Below are positions 50,091 to 54,394 of a DNA stretch of 54,394 nucleotides, piece after piece. The position numbers and the translations under genes are program-made. Numbering within the stretch: position 1 is the stretch's first letter; every line of letters starts with the position of its first letter. The stretch lies in assembly GCA_902605365.1 (NCBI GenBank), contig CACLCM010000010.1, forward strand, positions 1 to 54,394. The letters are read 5' to 3'. The DNA comes from an uncultured Candidatus Poseidoniales archaeon. GTDB taxonomy: Archaea; Thermoplasmatota; Poseidoniia; Poseidoniales; Poseidoniaceae. The notes beneath the pieces were generated by a model. That model saw only the letters and a program-made list of their open reading frames with translations, was not told the DNA's origin and searched no databases.

Positions 50091-50681
50091 CTAGAAGACC
50101 CGTACCATAAAAATTAGACATGAAGTAATCATTACAAACATTCCAATAAAATTCGTTTTTATTTGTAAATCAGTCCAAGCGTTCTTTTGCCTTCTCCAGT
50201 AATCACTATGTTCTTGATGCATTCTTTTTGCTTTGACATAAACAGGAGAATCTTTGTGCCATGTCCAGTCAACTACTATTCCACCAATTTGTTTATTCCT
50301 TTCCTCAATCCAATCAAGGTTTTTCTGATTACCTGGCCATCGCTGTTGTACGAAGTTAGCAGGTATATTCCGATCATAAGAATTGCAAGTAATGAAACCA
50401 ATTTTGGAACATACATAATCGCGAATTATAATACTAATAATTGTGCTACACATCATACTAATAATGAAGTAACTAACTAAAGCAAAACATACGATAAGCC
50501 CCTCATCTGGTTGAGAGGTTTTCAGCAACCAAACATTAACTAAACCGCTTAACCAAAGTGGGTAATCTGTTACCAAATTTTCGCCGATGGAATCGGCTTG
50601 ACGTACTCTGACGAAATCTTCGCGCTCTGAAGGTTCTTTGTCCGGGAGAGTCCATAATAAGATTCTAGAAAATGATATCAT
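50091..50681 (-). CDS. Orphan membrane protein inside the inverted-repeat element
   Basis: About 196 residues. A hydrophobic stretch of one or two helices (near 50-75) is followed by a soluble segment containing NFVQQRWPGNQKNLDWIEERNKQIGG and a C-terminal helix, IGMFVMITSCLIFMVRVF. No transposase or recombinase motif is visible and I recognise no family. The start is uncertain: the ATG at 50681 is used, and the frame stays open to 50834. Its stop codon abuts the left inverted repeat. The gene is distinctly AT-rich compared with the genes before 50 kb. Confidence 0.65.
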   Translation of the reverse strand: MISFSRILLWTLPDKEPSEREDFVRVRQADSIGENLVTDYPLWLSGLVNVWLLKTSQPDEGLIVCFALVSYFIISMMCSTIISIIIRDYVCSKIGFITCNSYDRNIPANFVQQRWPGNQKNLDWIEERNKQIGGIVVDWTWHKDSPVYVKAKRMHQEHSDYWRRQKNAWTDLQIKTNFIGMFVMITSCLIFMVRVF

Positions 50682-50813
50682 GTTCGAGATAAAATTGGCG
50701 GCGCTTATTAAATTCTCCTTTTTTGACAAACGGAAATTTATTGTTGTGAAAGTTAAATGAAAATTCAGTACAATTGGAAGGGACCCCTCCGTACACCCAT
50801 TGATACGAAGGGT

Positions 50814-50842
50814 ACCCATGCATGAGTTTCTCACGCGTGGGT
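50814..50842. promoter_or_regulatory. Near-perfect hairpin between the two divergent genes of the element
   Basis: Thirteen bases (50814-50826) pair with 50830-50842 around a TTT loop, with one mismatch and one wobble. It lies between the divergent starts at 50681 and 50901. It could be an operator or a cruciform site for both promoters. Confidence 0.45.
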
Positions 50843-50865
50843 GTTGGATGGGGTCGGGTCAAAGG

Positions 50866-50871
50866 TTATAC
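50866..50871 (+). promoter_or_regulatory. TATA box of the plus-strand gene in the element
   Basis: TTATAC lies about 30 bases before the ATG at 50901, so the transcript would have little or no leader. Confidence 0.45.
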
Positions 50872-50900
50872 TCATGACTGGATAGCACTGATTTGTTCGC

Positions 50901-51443
50901 ATGAGTAATGAGTTTTCTGAATTTGAAAAAGAACTCCTAGAAGAATATGAATTCCCACTTTTAGTTGGAAATCGCGAACCCAGAAGAGATTCAAACATGA
51001 GCGATCTACTTATCCCTTTAGCATTGATTTTGTGTACATTTGGATTAATTATTCCCATTTGGGGAATCACATTTTTCCTCAATAATTCAAAATACAAAAG
51101 AGAATTTGAAAACGGAGTACTTAATCCAGATTTCCTAAGAGGTAGTGGCCTAGTTATTTTCCCTGATAGAAGTGCGGAGTTAATTACGAAACCAAATATC
51201 CCTGCATATCATTTTGAAGCGGACCATATTACAAAACTTGTTCATGTTAATACCGATTATGGCTTAGGTGGAGCAACTGACCATTTGCAAGTATATTTAC
51301 ATGATTTTCATGCATTAACTTTGTATGGATTCAACCATCGAGAAGAGAAAGAAATCATAGAAAAATTAGTTTCCATATATGGCATAGAGTGTGAATTCGA
51401 AAAGGTTGACAAAACAGAACGTGGTGGAAGCGGAGGTGGTTGA
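50901..51443 (+). CDS. Orphan membrane-linked protein inside the inverted-repeat element
   Basis: The 180 residues start with an acidic segment (MSNEFSEFEKELLEEYEFP) and have one hydrophobic helix near 37-55 (LIPLALILCTFGLIIPIWGITFF). A soluble C-terminal domain with beta/alpha alternation follows, including ALTLYGFNHREEKEIIEKLVSIYGIECEF. The layout, a membrane helix then a small PH-like or ferredoxin-like domain, is suggestive only. The C-terminus is Gly/Ser-rich. The next ORF begins in the base after its stop. Confidence 0.7.
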   Translation: MSNEFSEFEKELLEEYEFPLLVGNREPRRDSNMSDLLIPLALILCTFGLIIPIWGITFFLNNSKYKREFENGVLNPDFLRGSGLVIFPDRSAELITKPNIPAYHFEADHITKLVHVNTDYGLGGATDHLQVYLHDFHALTLYGFNHREEKEIIEKLVSIYGIECEFEKVDKTERGGSGGG

Positions 51444-51483
51444 ATGAGTAACACTGAACCTCAAACAATAAACAAAGCGATTT

Positions 51484-51506
51484 GGATAAGTTGCAAGGGG
51501 TTATCC
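51484..51506 (+). repeat. Extra inverted segment attached to the right repeat
   Basis: GCAAGGGGTT (51493-51502) can fold back on AACCCCTTTGC of the right arm (51509-51519) with a single bulged T, and GGATAA (51484-51489) pairs with TTATCC (51501-51506). The right repeat is thus part of a larger fold-back structure that the left repeat lacks. Confidence 0.55.
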
Positions 51507-51550
51507 GAAACCCCTTTGCATTTTATTTTCCGATACAAAGGGGATTCAGT
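51507..51550 (-). repeat. Right 44-bp inverted repeat of the 50-51.5 kb element
   Basis: This is the reverse complement of 50048-50090 with one extra C. Within it CCCCTTTG (511-518 after 51000) pairs with CAAAGGGG (536-543) across a 17-base loop, an 8-bp perfect stem. As both internal genes read outward into the same repeat sequence, it may serve as a shared terminator or as the end of a mobile unit. Confidence 0.85.
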
Positions 51551-51653
51551 GGGCTGATACAGACGCTACCCTTTGTATGGCCACCAACACATGGTGAAGC
51601 CGTTGTATTGAAAACTGCTCAAACCTTATTCCGAAGAAGATTCTAAGGCTACC

Positions 51654-52109
51654 ATGGTCGAAATCCTCTGTCCACACTGTGAAGAGGAAATCGGATTAGA
51701 TGACGACGCGATTGGTGAATTTATTTGTCCGTATTGTGATGAAGATTTCACCTGGGGTGAATTGTCAGATGACGACGCATCAACTGATTTTTACGATTGG
51801 AAAGGTTTCCGGATTGGTTTTGGAATCCCCAATCTTTTCATTATCCTTGCCTGGGGTTCACTTATATTATTGGATGAATATGAAATTCGGTTTAATTTTT
51901 TGGGGATTTTTAATTCAGGTGATGTTTTTGGGTTATTGCACTTAGTGTCATTTTTATCTTTGGTCTCGATTTTGATTTATGGTATTCGAATTAAAAATAA
52001 GGCAATGTGGCAGGGTTCTCTGGTAGCAATAGCGACAGCTCCTGCATTTTTCATTTTGGGATTTGTGTGGTACGCTGTAACAACAGATTGGTCGATTAAC
52101 TTGAATTGA
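51654..52109 (+). CDS. Membrane protein with N-terminal zinc ribbon
   Basis: The 151 residues begin with a C-x2-C...C-x2-C ribbon (LCPHCEEEIGLDDDAIGEFICPYCDEDF, about residues 5-32). An acidic linker and three hydrophobic helices (near 57-74, 90-110 and 120-140) follow. No family is recognised beyond this layout, which recurs in several archaeal membrane proteins. The gene is AT-rich like the adjacent element and converges with the last gene of the window. Confidence 0.72.
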   Translation: MVEILCPHCEEEIGLDDDAIGEFICPYCDEDFTWGELSDDDASTDFYDWKGFRIGFGIPNLFIILAWGSLILLDEYEIRFNFLGIFNSGDVFGLLHLVSFLSLVSILIYGIRIKNKAMWQGSLVAIATAPAFFILGFVWYAVTTDWSINLN

Positions 52110-52127
52110 AATTCAAAGGGTTTCTAT

Positions 52128-54392
52128 TCAGTATTTATTTGGGGGATCCAAATAATAACTTCTAGCTAATACTTTCTCAAGCATAAGCAACTTCTCACGA
52201 ATATCATTGGGCATGTTAGGGTCGTCTCGGTTCCACGGACGATATTTCTCATCATCACCTATCGGCTCAAGACGGCTCTCATCTGAGCCTCCAGTTCCAA
52301 AATAAGCGTAGCCATTGTACTTGCCCGACCTGTATGCGTGAAGACCATCGGTTCGCCATTTACCTGTGAAGTCAGACCCACCACCACCCACTCCAAGGCC
52401 AAGTGCTTCTGCGATTTTGCTAGATTTTTCGGCATCGTGCAGCCAATGAGCATACCATTTTTGTAATGGGTTTCCTAATCGAATATCTTCTTCGACTTTT
52501 TCTTTATCAGGATACTTCATTCTTTCAGTAGAACGTTCGTGATAGCTTCTCTCATCCGGTTGTGAGAGTTGTAATGAGATCGCCTCGGACTGTTTGACGA
52601 GTTCAATAAACCAATCATTGCCGCCGAATTGACCTTGCCTAGAAGGATTAGAATTGGCAGAAGTAGCCTGGCCTCGGCCATGGGAGTGACGCGTTTTTGC
52701 GAGGATACCCAAAGACCCAATCAGTGTCAATACGCCATTACCCATCATTATGGCGCCTGGGATTAGCATTCCAAGTTTTTCTTGATTCTCTTCGGTTCTA
52801 ATCCACATCAAGATCTCGCCGCCTTCTACATTTTGTGCAGTGATAGTAGTAGTGCCGTTCATACAGTCTTTGCAGGCTCGTCCGATTTTGACGAGTTGAA
52901 CTCCGTTGTGACTTGCTTGTTCAGGATTATGATGAGAACCGCAGTCTCCGCTGCCCTCGCCAGTAATTTCCTTGTAAAACACTTCTCTACTTTCATCTGG
53001 AGGATTTCCGGCCACATTCTCACCGTGTGGTCCAGTGGTAAACCAACCACCAGTATGATTGGCAGTGATGACAACATTTTCACAGTAATTATGGCGACCG
53101 TTTCCATCAAAATCACCTGACGCCCCCTCAATGAAAATTTCGAATCCATAGTCTCCTTGTCCGTCTTCATCTAAGATTTCGAAAGTTCCAGAAGGGACTG
53201 CTTCATACTGGAATCCTCCACCAAGGCCCATGATAAAGAGGGGAATTCCTGGAGCGAGCAACAATAAACCAATGGCTAAAGCGATCCATGCCTTCTTCCT
53301 GGTTGATTTTACGGCGACTGGGTCAAGCGGTTCAGCCTTGACAGCCTCTACAGTGAAATCTTTCCTTTCGTGTAGCGTATATCCTCCATCTGAGAATACA
53401 CGTATACTCCATTGGCCTTCTGATTGCTTAGGGAGCGATGCGTTGTTCACATCGATGTCTCGAAGCCATTTCCATCGCTTGTTATGCTTTCCGTGCTCTT
53501 GGTCGCTTGCGCTTAATGGATAGATTCCGACCCAAGCATCGTTACTGCTGGGACGGTTATGGATTTTGAAACGCACAGGTTTTCCTGGTACTGCTTCTAA
53601 GATCTCAATACATTCTGTTTGGCCTGTGCTGCTCAAGGAGATAGTGGGCTTTGGAGAGGTCCCGTCGGCAGCCTTGTACAACGCGACATAATTCCATGTC
53701 GAGTTGCCGTACGTGGTATTGTTCGCGTCATCTCCCCAAGGCGGGTAGCCGCCGCACTCGCGATTATGGCTCTTGCCTGGGTGGTGGTGGAGGTCTCCCA
53801 CCTGCACCCAGTCGCGCCCCTGCACGGCGCACCACTGATCTTCCCCTGGGTAGAGGGCCCTGCCTCCCATGAGCGCTTTCGCCTCATCGAGCGTCAGAAG
53901 CCGCCCTCCCATCTTGGCGGCGTACGCCTCGGAGTCGGCGTAGCTGAGCCGCGGGCCCGGCTTGCAGTGCGTGACACCTACGTCAGAGGGATTTGTGGAG
54001 CGAGCATGCTCTTGGATTCTAGTTGCAGCGCTGGAGTCTTGGTCACCGTGTCTGACAGTTGGTGCAGGATGTTTACCACCTGGTGCACCCGGGTTTCCCC
54101 AACTGTCGACGGTTTCCCAGCCGCCGTCTCGCGGTGGAACTCCGTTTTTTCCACCGGTATGCGCAGCATAGAGAACTCCAATTTTCGAGATAATCATCCA
54201 CTTGTTCCAATCCGGGCGATTATGGCCTGCTCCACAGTCCTGGAAAGCGATGAATATCTCAGGATTCTGTGTGTGCTGGTAATGGCCAGCGATAGTACCC
54301 CAGTGTCTATTATCATGTTCGCCTGACTTGAACACGTAGGTTCCGTTCACTTCCGGGCTTCCTGCACCTGATACGGACACGCTCGGGGGCAT
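52128..54392 (-). CDS. Chimeric membrane protein with algal-type repeat domains at the N-terminus
   Basis: The frame starts at an ATG two bases from the window edge, so the true start may lie outside. Residues 1-130 have the pattern VSVSGAGSPEVNGTYVFKSGEHDNR...W...G...HPAPTV, and residues about 145-245 have SYADSEAYAAKMGGRLLTLDEAKALMGGRALYPGEDQWCAVQGRDW...YVALYKA. Both resemble modules abundant in marine protists such as dinoflagellates and haptophytes. A beta-sandwich segment (about 260-355), a helix (about 368-394), an ectodomain with paired Cys, a second helix (about 545-573) and a charged C-terminal part follow. DNA for residues 135-225 is far more GC-rich than the rest. The function is unknown; binding at the surface is plausible. 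Confidence 0.8.
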   Translation of the reverse strand: MPPSVSVSGAGSPEVNGTYVFKSGEHDNRHWGTIAGHYQHTQNPEIFIAFQDCGAGHNRPDWNKWMIISKIGVLYAAHTGGKNGVPPRDGGWETVDSWGNPGAPGGKHPAPTVRHGDQDSSAATRIQEHARSTNPSDVGVTHCKPGPRLSYADSEAYAAKMGGRLLTLDEAKALMGGRALYPGEDQWCAVQGRDWVQVGDLHHHPGKSHNRECGGYPPWGDDANNTTYGNSTWNYVALYKAADGTSPKPTISLSSTGQTECIEILEAVPGKPVRFKIHNRPSSNDAWVGIYPLSASDQEHGKHNKRWKWLRDIDVNNASLPKQSEGQWSIRVFSDGGYTLHERKDFTVEAVKAEPLDPVAVKSTRKKAWIALAIGLLLLAPGIPLFIMGLGGGFQYEAVPSGTFEILDEDGQGDYGFEIFIEGASGDFDGNGRHNYCENVVITANHTGGWFTTGPHGENVAGNPPDESREVFYKEITGEGSGDCGSHHNPEQASHNGVQLVKIGRACKDCMNGTTTITAQNVEGGEILMWIRTEENQEKLGMLIPGAIMMGNGVLTLIGSLGILAKTRHSHGRGQATSANSNPSRQGQFGGNDWFIELVKQSEAISLQLSQPDERSYHERSTERMKYPDKEKVEEDIRLGNPLQKWYAHWLHDAEKSSKIAEALGLGVGGGGSDFTGKWRTDGLHAYRSGKYNGYAYFGTGGSDESRLEPIGDDEKYRPWNRDDPNMPNDIREKLLMLEKVLARSYYLDPPNKY

Positions 54393-54394
54393 GG

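Larger units (their letters stand above)
51444..51557 (+). pseudogene. Short ORF cut off by the right inverted repeat
   Basis: An ATG follows the previous stop with no gap and encodes MSNTEPQTINKAIWI and about 22 more residues before TGA at 51555-51557. From 51507 onward the codons lie inside the 44-bp repeat, so nearly half of the peptide is repeat-encoded. The start is gene-like, since it shares MSN with the gene before and has translational coupling. This suggests a gene whose body was lost when the repeat arrived. It could also be a chance frame. Confidence 0.4.

Noticed and set aside
50091-51443. Transposase within the inverted-repeat element
   Set aside because: Neither internal protein shows a DDE, HUH-tyrosine or recombinase motif; both have membrane helices instead.
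52110-52130. Third copy of the 43-bp repeat
   Set aside because: CAAAGGGTTTC followed by ATTCAGT occurs near 52114-52131, but the remainder of the repeat is absent; the match is too short to call.
1-54394. tRNA, rRNA genes and CRISPR arrays
   Set aside because: I saw no cloverleaf with a GTTCRA-type T-arm in any intergenic gap, no rRNA-like sequence, and no regularly spaced direct repeats of 25-40 bases. Gaps are few and short, but small RNAs could be missed by eye.

Overview
The window looks like a chromosomal segment of a marine planktonic euryarchaeon, most likely Marine Group II (Candidatus Poseidoniales). The archaeal markers are both subunits of DNA topoisomerase VI, a TFIIB-type initiation factor behind a TTTAAATA promoter, an archaeal-type phosphopantothenate synthetase, a Pcc1-like KEOPS subunit, a THEP1-type NTPase and TATA boxes a short distance upstream of several genes. 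Very large secreted proteins, His/Asp-rich inserts and an LDL-receptor-A-like Cys motif fit that lineage. The assignment is inferred from gene content only; no 16S rRNA or ribosomal protein gene is present.

Layout. 1-5.5 kb: the end of a membrane protein, a fumarate-reductase-like flavoprotein, a HIT protein, an acyltransferase and a small conserved protein. 5.6-10.6 kb: a 1669-residue membrane-anchored surface protein. 10.6-18.3 kb, minus strand: a winged-helix regulator with a candidate operator, a membrane protein, Top6A and Top6B, a DedA/TVP38-like protein and a fused aconitase/isopropylmalate-dehydratase protein. 18.5-24.4 kb: TFB, a HEAT-like protein, a secreted Fn3-like protein and a nucleotidyltransferase. 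24.4-30.9 kb, mostly minus strand: RNase H, GcvH, small membrane proteins, THEP1, paired TerB-like proteins, glutaredoxin and GtrA-like protein. 31-39.3 kb: a LeuB/Icd-type dehydrogenase, CoA and NAD biosynthesis enzymes, an FAD oxidoreductase, ExoIII, Pcc1, HflX, a membrane protein and a beta-propeller protein.

From 39.3 to 40.3 kb there is no credible protein gene. A TATA box is followed by about 880 nt of strongly structured plus-strand RNA carrying nine C(UUCG)G-capped elements and a 12-bp GC-rich hairpin. I cannot assign it to a known RNA family, and it is the best candidate here for something undescribed.

From 40.3 to 48.8 kb: fumarase, a sulfotransferase-like protein, a lipoprotein esterase, then a metal-uptake locus. 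A NikR-like regulator is divergent from a zinc-type ABC importer: a 937-residue lipoprotein with three His/Asp-rich tracts and two EF-hand-like loops, a 35-residue one-helix protein not previously listed as a gene, the ATPase and the permease.

From about 50 kb onward the region looks accessory. Two divergent orphan genes are enclosed by 43/44-bp inverted repeats, one repeat cuts into the start of another small ORF, a zinc-ribbon membrane protein follows, and the window ends in a large protein whose N-terminal third is much more GC-rich than its surroundings and resembles repeat domains common in marine algae. Genes are packed tightly throughout: 1-4 nt start/stop overlaps mark operons, and several convergent pairs overlap at their 3' ends.
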